DNA from: Domibacillus antri
GTDB lineage: Bacteria > Bacillota > Bacilli > Bacillales > Domibacillaceae
Assembly: GCF_001936625.1 (NCBI RefSeq)
Contig: NZ_MSDU01000026.1
Span: forward strand, 1-47,865
Direction of reading: 5' to 3'
Length of the DNA: 47,865 nt
Shown: one piece after another, positions 6,825-15,129 of the stretch
Layout of the letters: each line of letters opens with the position of its first letter
Position numbering within the stretch: position 1 is the first letter of the stretch
Program-made: the position numbers and the translations under genes
Notes under the pieces: model-generated
The model's input: the letters and a program-made list of their open reading frames with translations, nothing else
Told to the model about the DNA's origin: nothing
Database searches by the model: none

Positions 6825-6852
6825 TTGTAATATATCAAAAACGTATTATAAT
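6825..6852 (+). promoter_or_regulatory. Sigma-A-like promoter upstream of sstT
   Basis: TTGTAA, a 16-bp spacer and a perfect TATAAT lie about 200 nt before the sstT start. The 6641-7050 interval is AT-rich and otherwise holds only this promoter and a short TACTTAGTA palindrome. I see no riboswitch or gene in it. Confidence 0.45.
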
Positions 6853-7050
6853 ACTACTTAGTAGAAAGACAGTTGTCTTTGTCAGGTGGAATATAATGAG
6901 AAATAAATCATCTTAAAACTAATTTCTAATAGTTGTGTCTTTGGAAAGATTATATGGCTCGATCGTATCTACTTGTATTCGGCTTCATTCTATCGCCTGG
7001 TTATAAGGAAAGCAATGTGATTTTCATCTTAAACTAATGGGGGAACATCT

Positions 7051-8286
7051 ATGAAAAATATACTGCAGAAGTGGAATCAGGTGAGCCTGGTCAAACAAAT
7101 CATTGTCGGTTTGATGATTGGCATTATCCTGGCTGTCACGATTCCAGAAGCAGCAAAACCGCTTGCGATTTTAGGCACTTTGTTTGTCGGTGCTTTAAAA
7201 GCTGTGGCGCCTGTTTTGGTACTCGTCCTGGTGATGTCGGCCATCGCTCAGCATAAAAGCGGCCACAAAACGAATATGAAATCGATTATTGGCTTATATC
7301 TTTTAGGAACGTTTTTAGCAGGTTTAATCGCCGTTATTGTCAGTTTTATTTTTCCTGTTAGCTTATCGCTTGCTGACGGTGCTGAAGGTGTCACGCCTCC
7401 TAGCGGTGTGACAGAAGTGTTGAAAACATTATTGCTGAACGTTGTCGATAATCCGGTAAATGCCATCGTGAATGCGAACTATATCGGGATCCTAGCTTGG
7501 GCGATTGTTCTTGGTTTGGCGCTAAGAAATGCCGCTGACACAACAAAAACGCTTATTTCGAATTTTTCGGATGCGGTAGCGAAAATGGTTGCATGGGTGA
7601 TTATGTTTGCCCCGCTGGGAATCATGGGTCTAGTGATTGAATCGATTACAACAAACGGACTTGAGTCGCTGCTCAGCTATGGAAAACTGCTAGCCGTTTT
7701 GATTGGCTGCATGGTTTTTGTGGCGCTCGTTGTGAATCCAATCATTGTGTTCGCCATGATCCGTCAAAACCCTTACCCGCTTGTTTTTAAATGCTTAAAG
7801 GAAAGTGGGATTACCGCGTTCTTTACACGCAGCTCAGCTTCCAATATTCCAGTTAACATGAGATTATGTGAAGATTTAGGCTTGGATAAGGATAATTATT
7901 CCGTGTCCATTCCATTAGGTGCAACGATCAATATGGCTGGTGCCGCTGTTACGATTTCTGTATTGACACTTGCAGCAGTTCATACGCTAGAAATTCAAGT
8001 AGATCTTCCAACAGCAATCCTCCTTAGCGTAGTTGCAGCTATATGTGCTTGTGGTGCTTCAGGAGTTGCTGGTGGATCCTTATTACTGATTCCGCTGGCA
8101 TGCAGCTTGTTTGGAATCCCGGCTGATATTGCGATGCAAGTCGTTGGGGTAGGATTTATCATAGGTGTTTTACAAGATTCGTTTGAAACATCACTTAACT
8201 CATCCACAGACGTTCTTTTCACGGCAGCAGCTGAATATAAAGAGTGGCGTAGAGAAGGGAAGGAAATAAGTATTCATAGAGCGTGA
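7051..8286 (+). CDS. sstT: Serine/threonine:Na+ symporter SstT
   Basis: The 411-residue polytopic protein belongs to the dicarboxylate/amino acid:cation symporter (DAACS) family. It imports Ser/Thr with sodium across the cell membrane. Family features include about eight TM helices, the re-entrant loop motif [13 protein letters not shown], the [14 protein letters not shown] segment and [17 protein letters not shown]. Length matches SstT (about 410). ATG 7051 lies behind GGGGGAAC. The gene is monocistronic: a terminator at 8318-8360 follows and the next gene is on the other strand. Confidence 0.95.
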   Translation: MKNILQKWNQVSLVKQIIVGLMIGIILAVTIPEAAKPLAILGTLFVGALKAVAPVLVLVLVMSAIAQHKSGHKTNMKSIIGLYLLGTFLAGLIAVIVSFIFPVSLSLADGAEGVTPPSGVTEVLKTLLLNVVDNPVNAIVNANYIGILAWAIVLGLALRNAADTTKTLISNFSDAVAKMVAWVIMFAPLGIMGLVIESITTNGLESLLSYGKLLAVLIGCMVFVALVVNPIIVFAMIRQNPYPLVFKCLKESGITAFFTRSSASNIPVNMRLCEDLGLDKDNYSVSIPLGATINMAGAAVTISVLTLAAVHTLEIQVDLPTAILLSVVAAICACGASGVAGGSLLLIPLACSLFGIPADIAMQVVGVGFIIGVLQDSFETSLNSSTDVLFTAAAEYKEWRREGKEISIHRA

Positions 8287-8317
8287 TAAAAAGAAATCCT
8301 TTGATCTGTAATTGAAC

Positions 8318-8360
8318 GGCCCCACCAACTGTTTGTTTAACAATTGGCGGGGTTATTTTT
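8318..8360 (+). terminator. Terminator after sstT
   Basis: CCCCACCAACTG...CAATTGGCGGGG hairpin followed by TTATTTTT. Confidence 0.85.
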
Positions 8361-8474
8361 GGAAAAAAATAACATCTTTCTTCACGACAATCTCTGTATG
8401 TTTCTTAATGCCGACAACTGCCGACCAAATGATGTTATTTACTTATACAGGTTGAGGTTCTACTTGTTAGTTAA

Positions 8475-9299
8475 CTATTTAGTAACCCCTTCAAATACTT
8501 CCATCGTCTCATTAATTTTAGATTCGGTTGAAATGACACTTTTTTGTGAACTTTCGGTTAACTCACTAACTTTCCTTACGTCTTGTGTGATGTTTTCTAC
8601 GTTTATATTCATTTTTTTAATTGCTTCGTCAACATTACTCGCTAATTTACGAACTTCATCAGCAACAACCGCAAATCCTTTTCCGTGTTCACCAGCTCTT
8701 GCAGCTTCAATTGCTGCATTCAATGCCAATATATTCGTTTGTGCGGAAACATTTCGTATAGATTTAGATAGTTCACTTATTAAATTGGTTTGTTCCTTCA
8801 ATGATTGAATGGCTATTAAATTCTCATTAGAGTTATCCGTAACCATTTTCCCTAAGTCTTCAGATAAATTTTTAAGTTGAGAAACAATTTCTATTGTTTT
8901 ATTTTCACGTTCCGTAACGTCTGTTGCAATTTTAAGCACAGCATTTACTTTACCTTCTTCGTTTAGAATAGGAATATAAGTCGCTTCAAGCCAAATTAAA
9001 TTCCCCGCTTTACCAACCCTTTGAATTTTCTCTTGAAACTTGTTCCCTTTCTCTAGATTATTCCATAGTCCAGCATATTCCTTGCTGTTTTGAAATTCCA
9101 AGGTGCAAAATTGCTTATGTATCATATTTTTCATTTCGTTAACGCTATACCCTAAAGTCTGTGCAAAATTTTCATTTACCCATATAACTTTCCTATCCAG
9201 ATTGAATTCTATCATGGCTAAATTAGACTCTAGTGAAGCTAAAACACATCTTTCATCCAATACTTGGGTGCTCATATTAATATTTGCATTAATGTTCAT
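8475..9299 (-). CDS. Soluble PAS-domain methyl-accepting chemotaxis protein
   Basis: A 274-residue cytosolic chemoreceptor with no TM segment. Residues 20-135 form a PAS domain with its PAC tail ([21 protein letters not shown] ... [22 protein letters not shown]). The rest is a short signalling coiled coil carrying the conserved hairpin tip [20 protein letters not shown] and [13 protein letters not shown], which contacts CheA/CheW. ATG 9299 follows AAGGAAGTG. The upstream extension to 9353 has no RBS support. It probably senses an internal redox or small-ligand signal through PAS; the ligand cannot be read from sequence. Confidence 0.9.
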   Translation of the reverse strand: MNINANINMSTQVLDERCVLASLESNLAMIEFNLDRKVIWVNENFAQTLGYSVNEMKNMIHKQFCTLEFQNSKEYAGLWNNLEKGNKFQEKIQRVGKAGNLIWLEATYIPILNEEGKVNAVLKIATDVTERENKTIEIVSQLKNLSEDLGKMVTDNSNENLIAIQSLKEQTNLISELSKSIRNVSAQTNILALNAAIEAARAGEHGKGFAVVADEVRKLASNVDEAIKKMNINVENITQDVRKVSELTESSQKSVISTESKINETMEVFEGVTK

Positions 9300-9465
9300 G
9301 TACCACTTCCTTTTTAATAAAGATTTTTTTCGGTTCTTATAAAACAAATTCAAATTCCCTAATAGTGTTATAAATTATACCATGTTATTCAACTGTCCTG
9401 CTCCATTAGTTGAATAAGGATCTGTTCCTCAACTCAGAAGTATTGACACCGATTTTGAACTATAT

Positions 9466-9825
9466 ATGAGCGGAGGGAATGGCAATGGGGTCGTGTGGGC
9501 GATCCCGCAAGATCGGGAACTGCCGCCGCCGGCTGAAAGCATCGTTTTAAAAGACCGTTTTTTATCTCCTCCCAAACCGCTTTTTGCATTGGATGATTTT
9601 ATGAAAGAAATTGACGGAGACCACATGCCGATGTCCTATTTGCAAGCGGCCATTGCCTTTCACGAGCTGCATGAATTTGGAGCGGTGTGGCACGGGGTTT
9701 CCTGGGGAAGAGACACGGTTTTGCCGGCAGAAGGTGGTGAAGAGACAACCTTTCCGGCTGGAGAGTGGGCTATGATCGAAGAAGAACCGGAGATCCTCGA
9801 ACCTCACTTTTTTTACATTCAGTAA
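9466..9825 (+). CDS. Hypothetical protein, probably 5'-truncated
   Basis: The 119-residue acidic product has short motifs (FHELHEFGAVWHGVSWGRDTVL) that I do not recognise. No ribosome-binding site precedes ATG 9466. The same frame is open upstream from a stop at about 9412 and reads VPQLRSIDTDFELY before the Met. That looks like natural protein sequence, so the true N-terminus has probably been lost. It is followed by a dispersed repeat copy (9916-10092). Confidence 0.45.
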   Translation: MSGGNGNGVVWAIPQDRELPPPAESIVLKDRFLSPPKPLFALDDFMKEIDGDHMPMSYLQAAIAFHELHEFGAVWHGVSWGRDTVLPAEGGEETTFPAGEWAMIEEEPEILEPHFFYIQ

Positions 9826-9915
9826 GTACGCGTACACGTTACATGTAGAACGGATCGTGATTGCGGAAGGAGGTCCGGGAATTATTTTTTAATGGAATGA
9901 AGAGACGGAAAAGCG

Positions 9916-10092
9916 CAGGGGCTGTCCCGCATGTATGGGGGGAAGGCCGGATTCTGAACCGTTTAGGCCAATTTATCCATATGAGAGCCGGATTTAACCT
10001 CTTGAAGACCGAATTTACAGGAAACCGGCCCAAAGTGCAAGAAATCCGGCCATAGAAATGAAAAGGGGTATCATATTAAGCTTTTGAGACAT
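9916..10092 (-). repeat. Dispersed intergenic repeat, copy A
   Basis: A member of the composite element described at 18207-18470 and 28443-28652. Read on +, it has GGCTGTCCCGCA, then alternating CCGGATT/GGCC modules (GGCCGGATTCTGAACCG, TTAGGCC, GAGAGCCGGATTT, AAACCGGCCCAAAGTGC). It ends GAAATGAAAAGGGG...GAGAC. Together with 10093-10265 it fills the gap before the DUF1648 gene. The apparent reading frames inside it come from repeat composition. Confidence 0.75.
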
Positions 10093-10265
10093 CAGCTAAA
10101 TATATAAGTCATTCGATGATAAAATGATCGTCATAATTCTTGATCCGGTGCTCCTTGTTACTGAATAAAAACAGTTGAAAAAACGGGCAAAATACGAAAG
10201 GAAGCTGCCGGATTGAACTCATTCACTGGAGGATAAATACGGTTAAGCAGAAAGGAAGCGAACGT

Positions 10266-10762
10266 ATGATTGACCAACGTCCAAAGTATAACCTGAAGAA
10301 GACGAATCTTGAAAAAAACTGGATGCGGCGGCTATTGTTTCTTTTATAGCGAGTGTAATGTATTTGGCCGTTCAATATGTCTCTCTGCCGGAACGTGTGC
10401 CGACTCATTTCAATGCGTTTAATGTGCCGGACGGCTGGGGGCCGAAGTGGATGATGTTGATTCCGCTTGTGATCGGCTTTGCCATCTGGATTGGATTGCA
10501 TGTGCTGGAGAAGTTTCCGCACATACATAATTACCTTTGGCTGACGGAAGAAAACGCCCGGCGGCAATATAAAAATTCTCAGCTGCTTTTAAATTCGATG
10601 AAAAATATCATTCTCGTGTTCTTTTCATTTATGACAATTGAAACGGTTCGAATTTCGTTCGGTAAGCCGTCTCTGCTCGGTGTGTGGGAAATGCCGATTT
10701 TTCTTTTTGTCTTGTTTGGCACAATGGGCTGCTTTTTGTTTCGCTCCTATCGTTTGAGATGA
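10266..10762 (+). pseudogene. DUF1648 membrane protein, frameshifted in a poly-A run
   Basis: ATG 10266 begins MIDQRPKYNLKKTNLEK. A run of seven A's at 10312-10318 then throws the frame, and it stops soon after. Removing two A's gives LEKLDAAAIVSFIASVMYLAVQY and joins the 10358-10762 frame. That frame holds the DUF1648 signature (LPERVPTHFNAFNVPDGWGPK) and three further hydrophobic segments. DUF1648 proteins are small membrane proteins, some linked to SdpI-type immunity. The loss is one homopolymer indel, so a sequencing or phase-variation explanation is also possible. Confidence 0.75.
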
Positions 10763-10832
10763 GCGGACAGGATATTCCACATTTTTTTGAGCGCCTGCAG
10801 CTAGACCATTCGGCTATTGGGAGCCGTACAGC

Positions 10833-10943
10833 GGAAATGATGACATCGAGACGATTGACCGGTATGCACGGAAACTGGAGTTATGTGCCGAATCAAAATG
10901 GAGGCTTTTAAGGGTTTTGGTGGGCGAGGAATCCAAATAGTCC
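10833..10943 (+). pseudogene. Degenerate coding remnant
   Basis: One frame reads naturally (WEPYSGNDDIETIDRYARKL ... WRLLRVLVGEESK) but has no start and ends at TAG. The other frames nearby are broken too. It lies between the DUF1648 remnant and the next ORF and is probably part of a decayed gene that I cannot identify. Confidence 0.3.
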
Positions 10944-10977
10944 ATATTATCTCCAAATTGAAGAAGCACGTCTCTGC

Positions 10978-11271
10978 ATGAAATTTGTCGAAGAACAGAA
11001 GGGAAAACAACGGACCCCCCGCAAAAATGCGGTTGAATTTTTACTGAGTCTGCCTCAAGTAAACGCTTTGTCGTTTTGGAAGCCATCTAGAGCAGGCATC
11101 GGGAAAACGATGACTGTCCTTGTTACAGACGACTACTTGCAGATAGACAAAAAAGGCATGATTGACATCCAAAAAACAATTGAGCTTTTAAAAGAGCTGT
11201 CTGTTTGTTGTTTCTTTATAGAAAAAGGAGATGTCTTAAGCGTTTATCGAGACACATCCTTCTTATTTTGA
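10978..11271 (+). CDS. Hypothetical protein running into a repeat element
   Basis: The frame encodes 97 residues (MKFVEEQKGKQRTPRKNAVE...). The central part reads as natural protein (MTVLVTDDYLQIDKKGMIDI). The last 16 or so codons (from about 11224) lie in the hairpin of the dispersed repeat, so the original 3' end appears to have been replaced by the element. The start has no convincing RBS and the frame is open upstream (PNSPYYLQIEEARLCMKF). This is probably an internal fragment. Confidence 0.35.
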   Translation: MKFVEEQKGKQRTPRKNAVEFLLSLPQVNALSFWKPSRAGIGKTMTVLVTDDYLQIDKKGMIDIQKTIELLKELSVCCFFIEKGDVLSVYRDTSFLF

Positions 11272-11320
11272 TGGCCGGATTTTCACTTAATCCGGCCATC
11301 AGCAGCCAATGGGACAGCCA
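11224..11320 (+). repeat. Dispersed intergenic repeat, copy G
   Basis: GGAGATGTC...GACACATCC hairpin, then a near-perfect GATGGCCGGATT...AATCCGGCCATC palindrome (11270-11300), and the terminal GGGACAGCC (11311-11319). This is the same order of parts as in copy C at 28443-28652. Confidence 0.7.
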
Positions 11321-11329
11321 TTTTATTTC

Positions 11330-11518
11330 TTAATGAGTCACTTCTTGAAGATCGGCAATCCCCACTTCAGTCCGTTCTTCCCACGGTCCGCGTAAATGGA
11401 CAGTGGCCGTTTTCCCATCGTTATGGACTTTATCAATCCATACGGAAACACCGTTAAATTGGACTTCCACATCAGATGATGGCGTTGAAACAATTTGTTT
11501 TGCCCGTTTCCATTCCAT
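11330..11518 (-). CDS. sspH: Small acid-soluble spore protein H
   Basis: The 62-residue protein matches the SASP-H family: MEWKRAKQIVSTPSSDVEVQ, then FNGVSVWIDKVHNDGKTATV and a C-terminal strand-rich tail. SspH is a minor spore-core protein made in the forespore under sigma-G. GGAGGTAATC precedes the ATG. A YfhD-like gene and sspK lie just upstream on the same strand, giving a cluster of spore genes. Confidence 0.88.
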   Translation of the reverse strand: MEWKRAKQIVSTPSSDVEVQFNGVSVWIDKVHNDGKTATVHLRGPWEERTEVGIADLQEVTH

Positions 11519-11546
11519 GAGATTACCTCCTGAAGATGGCTTTATT

Positions 11547-11723
11547 TTATTTTTTTGGCTGTTGATTTCGCTGCATCCGTTTTTGTCTCAGGATGGCAAG
11601 TTCAGCCAGCTCACGGGCATATTCTTCGTTTACGGTGTCCGGAGTAATTTTTGAATTTTTGGGTGTTTGCGGCAAAGAATTTGTGCTGCGGCTGCCTGTT
11701 TTATGCTCATCTCTTCCCATCAT
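11547..11723 (-). CDS. YfhD-like small protein
   Basis: A 58-residue hydrophilic protein (MMGRDEHKTGSRSTNSLPQT, then PKNSKITPDTVNEEYARELA). The MGRxxH...LPQTPK...EYARELA pattern resembles the Bacillus YfhD family of small, probably sporulation-linked proteins. AAAGGGGG lies upstream of two tandem ATGs (11723 and 11720), either of which could be used. Function unknown. Confidence 0.6.
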   Translation of the reverse strand: MMGRDEHKTGSRSTNSLPQTPKNSKITPDTVNEEYARELAELAILRQKRMQRNQQPKK

Positions 11724-11738
11724 AAAACCCCCTTTCCG

Positions 11739-11894
11739 TTAATTCGTTCTTTCTGTTGACGCTCTCATTCGTTCCTGAGGATGAGTGTTGATGGTGCCAT
11801 CTGCCCGCTTGGAAGCATACTCTGCTTTAGCTCTTGCTTTTCCGGCTTCCCCTTTCATCGAGGTAATCGGGAAATCCTTTGCTTTGTTTCTCAT
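11739..11894 (-). CDS. sspK: Small acid-soluble spore protein K
   Basis: The 51-residue protein begins [20 protein letters not shown] and carries the diagnostic core [20 protein letters not shown]. SspK is a minor SASP found only in the spore core and expressed in the forespore. CTGGAGGAAAAATA provides the ribosome-binding site. It is the first of three same-strand small spore genes (sspK, yfhD-like, sspH) with short gaps. Confidence 0.88.
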   Translation of the reverse strand: MRNKAKDFPITSMKGEAGKARAKAEYASKRADGTINTHPQERMRASTERTN

Positions 11895-12069
11895 TATTTT
11901 TCCTCCAGACACGTATGAGATACACGCGTTTTACGTGCATGATTAGTATGGGGAAAAGAAACAAAAATATCATGGGCCGTCTTGTGAAATATTTGGAAAA
12001 AAACGTATGTGCATGTTTGTAAAGATTTTGGCTACATTAACATTATTCTTCATAAGCAAGGAGGCCAAA

Positions 12070-12198
12070 GTGGTGAAAAATGAAAGCACACATGAGTTTG
12101 TCGAGAAATTAGCTGAGACAAAGAAAAAAGATGAGCAAAATAAAAAGAAGCAGGGGAACGGTCATCCTGAGAAAAAATTACCGAATCACCAGCACTGA
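12070..12198 (+). CDS. DUF4023-type small protein
   Basis: A 42-residue charged peptide (VKNESTHEFVEKLAETKKKD ... KKLPNHQH) resembling the DUF4023 family of short Bacillus proteins, which are often near spore genes. AAGGAGG (12057-12063) precedes tandem GTG codons (12070, 12073). A frame back to 12007 ignores this RBS. A strong terminator follows at 12211-12242. Confidence 0.65.
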   Translation: MVKNESTHEFVEKLAETKKKDEQNKKKQGNGHPEKKLPNHQH

Positions 12199-12210
12199 TC
12201 TTTTACAAAA

Positions 12211-12242
12211 AGCGACCACTTCCAAAAAAGTGGTCGTTTTTA
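12211..12242 (+). terminator. Intrinsic terminator
   Basis: AGCGACCACTT-CCAAAAA-AGTGGTCG stem-loop followed by TTTTTA. Its symmetric stem could also serve the minus-strand gene that ends at 12282. Confidence 0.85.
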
Positions 12243-12281
12243 TACGGAAATGAAAAGGAAGTTTTCATCCAATTTGCTTTT

Positions 12282-12443
12282 TTATTCGTTTAGATGGCTC
12301 CGCGGAACGGGTTTATTTTTAAACGTTCGTAAATACCCCATCGACGCAGCAAATGCGGCTGTTCTGGCTGGAACTCCTTTTTTCATTAATTCGTCCACCG
12401 CATATTGAATCTTCTGGCCAGCATCTTCATTAAATTGGTTCAA
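12282..12443 (-). CDS. Small hypothetical protein
   Basis: A 53-residue protein (LNQFNEDAGQKIQYAVDELM, then KKGVPARTAAFAASMGYLRT). I chose the second of two TTG codons (12443), which lies 8 nt after a perfect AAAGGAGG. The longer frame to 12497 runs through this RBS. Family not recognised. The location between spore-associated small genes suggests a sporulation role, which is inference. Confidence 0.6.
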   Translation of the reverse strand: MNQFNEDAGQKIQYAVDELMKKGVPARTAAFAASMGYLRTFKNKPVPRSHLNE

Positions 12444-12625
12444 CAAAAACGCCTCCTTTGTTAAGATCACTGCCTGTGTATTTTGCCGTCGAAGCAATGG
12501 GACTATACAAAATGGCTTTCATTTGTTTTTTACATGCATAAGAAGGATTTACTTTGAAGGTAAAAAAAGAACAGCATAATCATCCGTAGAGCTTGTAAAG
12601 ATAATGAAGAGGCGGGTGAGGGGAA

Positions 12626-12694
12626 ATGAAGCGAACAGAAAAGCAGCAATTGTTTTATGATGTGGCAGATTCTACTTATTTCATCCCATTTTAA
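12626..12694 (+). CDS. Possible 22-residue peptide
   Basis: GAGGGGAA then ATG encodes MKRTEKQQLFYDVADSTYFI plus two residues. It lies just ahead of the DUF3892 gene. It could be a leader peptide or the remnant of a longer gene. Confidence 0.25.
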   Translation: MKRTEKQQLFYDVADSTYFIPF

Positions 12695-12730
12695 AATTGA
12701 ATGACGCAATACGGAAAAGGAGATAACCGC

Positions 12731-13045
12731 ATGACACAAGACCGATTTGAACAGGCCTACGCTCAGTACAAGCAGCAAAGCCAGTTACAGACACTTCACG
12801 AAAGCGGCATACAGGAGACAGCCAATCAAGAACAGATCATTGCTGTCCGTAAAAACAATGAGGGAGATATTATTGCCTTTAAAACAAACAGTGGCAGAGA
12901 ACTCGATTACTTAGAAGCATTGAGCGAGGCCAAACAAGGGAAACTTGCCTGCGTGGATGTGTTCCATCGTTATGGACGGGAGATTCTTCGAAGTGAACCG
13001 GACGGTAATAAAGAAAATAATTTGGATAATCTGGACACTTTTTAG
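12731..13045 (+). CDS. DUF3892 domain protein
   Basis: A 104-residue soluble protein. The N-terminal 35 residues are Gln-rich helix. The rest matches the DUF3892 pattern (IIAVRKNNEGDIIAFKTNSG, ELDYLEALSEAKQGKL, VFHRYGREILRS). AAGGAGATAACCGC sets ATG 12731; the longer frame to 12701 is out of range of an RBS. Function unknown in the family. A repeat copy follows at 13074-13149. Confidence 0.75.
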   Translation: MTQDRFEQAYAQYKQQSQLQTLHESGIQETANQEQIIAVRKNNEGDIIAFKTNSGRELDYLEALSEAKQGKLACVDVFHRYGREILRSEPDGNKENNLDNLDTF

Positions 13046-13073
13046 CGCCTGACTGTTACTCTTTTGTAAACAC

Positions 13074-13149
13074 TGTCTCATAAAGAGTTATTCTTGATAA
13101 TTTTTGGCCGGATTCATCAAAAAATCCGGCTATTGAAATAAGAAGGGAA
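13074..13149 (+). repeat. Dispersed intergenic repeat, copy D (short)
   Basis: Contains CTGTCTCATAAAGAG, TTTTTGGCCGGATTCATC, AAAAAATCCGGCTATTGAAA and an AAGAAGGG end. These are the same modules as the long copies, with the internal CCGG units deleted. Confidence 0.6.
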
Positions 13150-13172
13150 CATTTCCTTTGCTCCATTTTAAA

Positions 13173-13511
13173 TTAAAACATCGCCACAATCGTTGTCACT
13201 ATTAACCCGATGGTCACAGGCTTTACATTTCGTCTGGCGACTTCAAATGGATCGACGCCGCAAATTGCCGCAGCCGGAATTAATGCCCATGGGACGAGTG
13301 TTCCGCCGCCCACCCAGATGGCTGCAATTTGCCCGAGCGCCGTAAGGGTTGCTGCACCTGCACCAATGGCTGTACCAAATAAATTGGCGATGGAACCCAT
13401 CAGTGAAATTCCTGAGAAGCCGGAACCATCAAGCCCTGTAATGGCACCAACAGCTGTTAAGGTGATAGCGCCGATTTCCTTGCTTAATGGGACAACAGAG
13501 GCCAGTGCCAC
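13173..13511 (-). pseudogene. C-terminal fragment of a polytopic membrane transporter
   Basis: The frame encodes the last 110 or so residues of a permease-like protein, with several Gly/Ala-rich TM segments (GLDGSGFSGISLMGSIANLF, GTAIGAGAATLTALGQIAAI, WVGGGTLVPWALIPAAAICG) and an end DPFEVARRNVKPVTIGLIVT. The frame is open further upstream (DSLGIVNDLGVALASVVPLS) but the N-terminal half of such a protein is missing. I do not name the family. It looks like the surviving 3' end of a gene. Confidence 0.55.
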
Positions 13512-13719
13512 CCCGAGGTCATTTACGATTCCAAGCGAATCCTTATTTTTAAAATAGGTAACTATCCCTCGGGATGTAATACAGAATATGTACAGAATAG
13601 AGAGTGGTGAAGGGAATTTTTGATTGGTGAAATAAATATAACCACAGCCGGAAAGCCTGATTCTGGCCGGTTGTGTTCATACCTGTCTTTTTCTGATCTT
13701 AAAGCATGTTACGATCAAA

Positions 13720-13738
13720 TTTGTCGATACTTGTCGAA
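13720..13738 (+). promoter_or_regulatory. Tandem Spo0A-box-like sequences
   Basis: TTTGTCGAT and CTTGTCGAA lie exactly 10 bp apart, about 45 bp before a TATAAT at 13771-13776. They match the 0A-box consensus (TTTGTCGAA) with one mismatch each. The phasing of one helical turn would allow Spo0A to bind in tandem ahead of the riboswitch promoter. Confidence 0.4.
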
Positions 13739-13815
13739 CGATTTTGAGTGCGAAAAGAGAAGGGAAGATATATAATAATAAAAGCTTCCATCAAAAACAA
13801 TTTCATATTCCTTAA

Positions 13816-13956
13816 TCCCGTAAAGGGGAGTAGCGTCAGGAATATCCTGAAATAAAGTCGTCATGACGTGGACTGAATCCACCGGCTTTATTGGCCTAAT
13901 TATTTAGTGTTCAGCGAGACCTTTGCCATTTATGGCGGAGGTCTCTTTATTTTTTG
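13816..13956 (+). ncRNA. yybP-ykoY manganese riboswitch
   Basis: The leader has the conserved core of this class: AAAGGGGAGTAGCGTC, then AAAGTCGTCATGACG, the CCGGCTTTATTGG strand and CAGCGAGACCTTTGCC. It ends in a GAGACC...GGAGGTCTC hairpin with a T-run, which acts as the terminator arm. Mn2+ binding stabilises the aptamer and turns on the downstream exporter. The yjbE/terC gene starts 23 nt later. Confidence 0.92.
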
Positions 13957-13978
13957 ATAAAAAGAAGGAGGATGTAAA

Positions 13979-14677
13979 ATGGAATTTTTATCAGCGGAAT
14001 TTTTTACAGCTTTATTTGCCATTATTATGATTGATTTAGTTCTCGCTGGCGACAATGCGATTCTTATTGGTCTCGCAGCAAGAAAACTTCCAAAAGAGCA
14101 GCAGAAAAAAGTCATTTTGTGGGGAGCAATCGGAGCGATTGTCATCAGGATTATCGCAACACTTCTCGTTGTCTGGCTTTTAGAAGTACCAGGCCTGCAT
14201 TTAATCGGAGGTTTGCTGCTTGTATGGATTGCGTATAAGCTCCTTTTGGACGAAGAAGAGCATGAAGTAAAAGCGGCTGATTCCATGTGGGCAGCCATTA
14301 AAACAATTATTATTGCGGATGCCTTAATGGGATTGGATAATGTGCTGGCGGTTGCAGGAGCTTCTCATGGTAATTTCGTCTTGGTTGTCATTGGATTGCT
14401 TGTTTCCATTCCGGTTGTGATGTGGGGAAGCACGCTGATCCTTAAATTGATCGAGCGTTATCCGGTTATTATTACCGTGGGTGCCGGAATTTTAGGATGG
14501 ACCGCTTCTAAGATGATTGTGGGAGAGCCTTTCATGCATGACTATTTCGCAAATCCATTTGTCAAATATGGTTTTGAAGCATTAGTCGTCGCATTAATTT
14601 TGCTGGCCGGGAATTTGAAGAAGAAAAAAGTAGAGCGTGAGAAAAATAAAGTCACGCTGGAACAAAAGGTTCTTTAA
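13979..14677 (+). CDS. yjbE: TerC family metal exporter, YjbE type
   Basis: The 232-residue membrane protein has seven or so TM helices and the TerC signatures IDLVLAGDNAILIGLAARKL near the start and IADALMGLDNVLAVAGASHG in the middle, whose acidic residues lie in the membrane. YjbE-type TerC proteins are typically preceded by Mn riboswitches, as here, and family work links them to Mn2+ efflux or metallation of exported proteins. AAGGAGGATGTAAA sets the start. A hairpin terminator within the repeat at 14767-14808 follows. A second riboswitch/TerC unit is at 26976-28420. Confidence 0.93.
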   Translation: MEFLSAEFFTALFAIIMIDLVLAGDNAILIGLAARKLPKEQQKKVILWGAIGAIVIRIIATLLVVWLLEVPGLHLIGGLLLVWIAYKLLLDEEEHEVKAADSMWAAIKTIIIADALMGLDNVLAVAGASHGNFVLVVIGLLVSIPVVMWGSTLILKLIERYPVIITVGAGILGWTASKMIVGEPFMHDYFANPFVKYGFEALVVALILLAGNLKKKKVEREKNKVTLEQKVL

Positions 14678-14690
14678 ATTGCACGAGAGT

Positions 14691-14808
14691 GGCTGTTCCA
14701 TCAGTTTATAAAATGGTGGTGGCGGGTCGAATTCTGCACCATGCAGTCCGGATTCACCGAAATGAAAAGGAAATGTCTCGATGTACTTTTGAGACGTTTC
14801 CTTTTTTT
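14691..14808 (-). repeat. Dispersed intergenic repeat, copy E, with terminator hairpin
   Basis: Starts GGCTGTTCCA, has a GGGTCGAATTCTGCACC and CCGGATTCACC module, and ends in a strong GGAAATGTCTC...GAGACGTTTCC hairpin with a seven-T run (14767-14808) that serves as terminator for yjbE. From 14809 to 15129 I see no gene, only short coding-like scraps (about 14990-15060). Confidence 0.6.
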
Positions 14809-15129
14809 ATTTAGCTGAAACATGACACTCTCTTGCCTTTGAACCATTGTTGTATCACCTGATTTTTCTTAGGAAGAGGGCTTAGGATAATATTATTTAA
14901 TAAAGTTGAGAATTAGGAAATGAAATGTAAAGACAAGCTGTCCGAACGAAAGCAAGGTGGACATAATGCTTACAAAGTGCCCGATTTTCCTATAGGGCTG
15001 TCAAAGCGATCGGCACAGCCACAAGTGATGCAGATGAGACGCCCGATTTATTCTGCAATCTGAATACGGACTGATGACGATGCATGCATTATGGCGGGGA
15101 AGACGAGTTCTTATGCATGCGCCAATTCG

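Noticed and set aside
6894-6920. Six-codon peptide MRNKSS upstream of sstT as an attenuator leader
   Set aside because: There is a GGTGGA RBS-like sequence but no downstream terminator/antiterminator pair and no codon bias suggesting attenuation.
6641-7050. T-box or amino-acid riboswitch upstream of sstT
   Set aside because: No T-box sequence, specifier loop or terminator hairpin is visible. Only a promoter is supported.
8344-8808. 154-codon plus-strand ORF
   Set aside because: It is the antisense shadow of the soluble chemoreceptor gene and begins in the sstT terminator.
9861-10055. ORF of 64 codons on + and a similar one on -
   Set aside because: Both lie inside the dispersed repeat and their translations show only repeat composition.
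12530-12778. 82-codon minus-strand ORF
   Set aside because: It is antisense to the DUF3892 start region, lacks an RBS and reads as low-complexity hydrophobic sequence.
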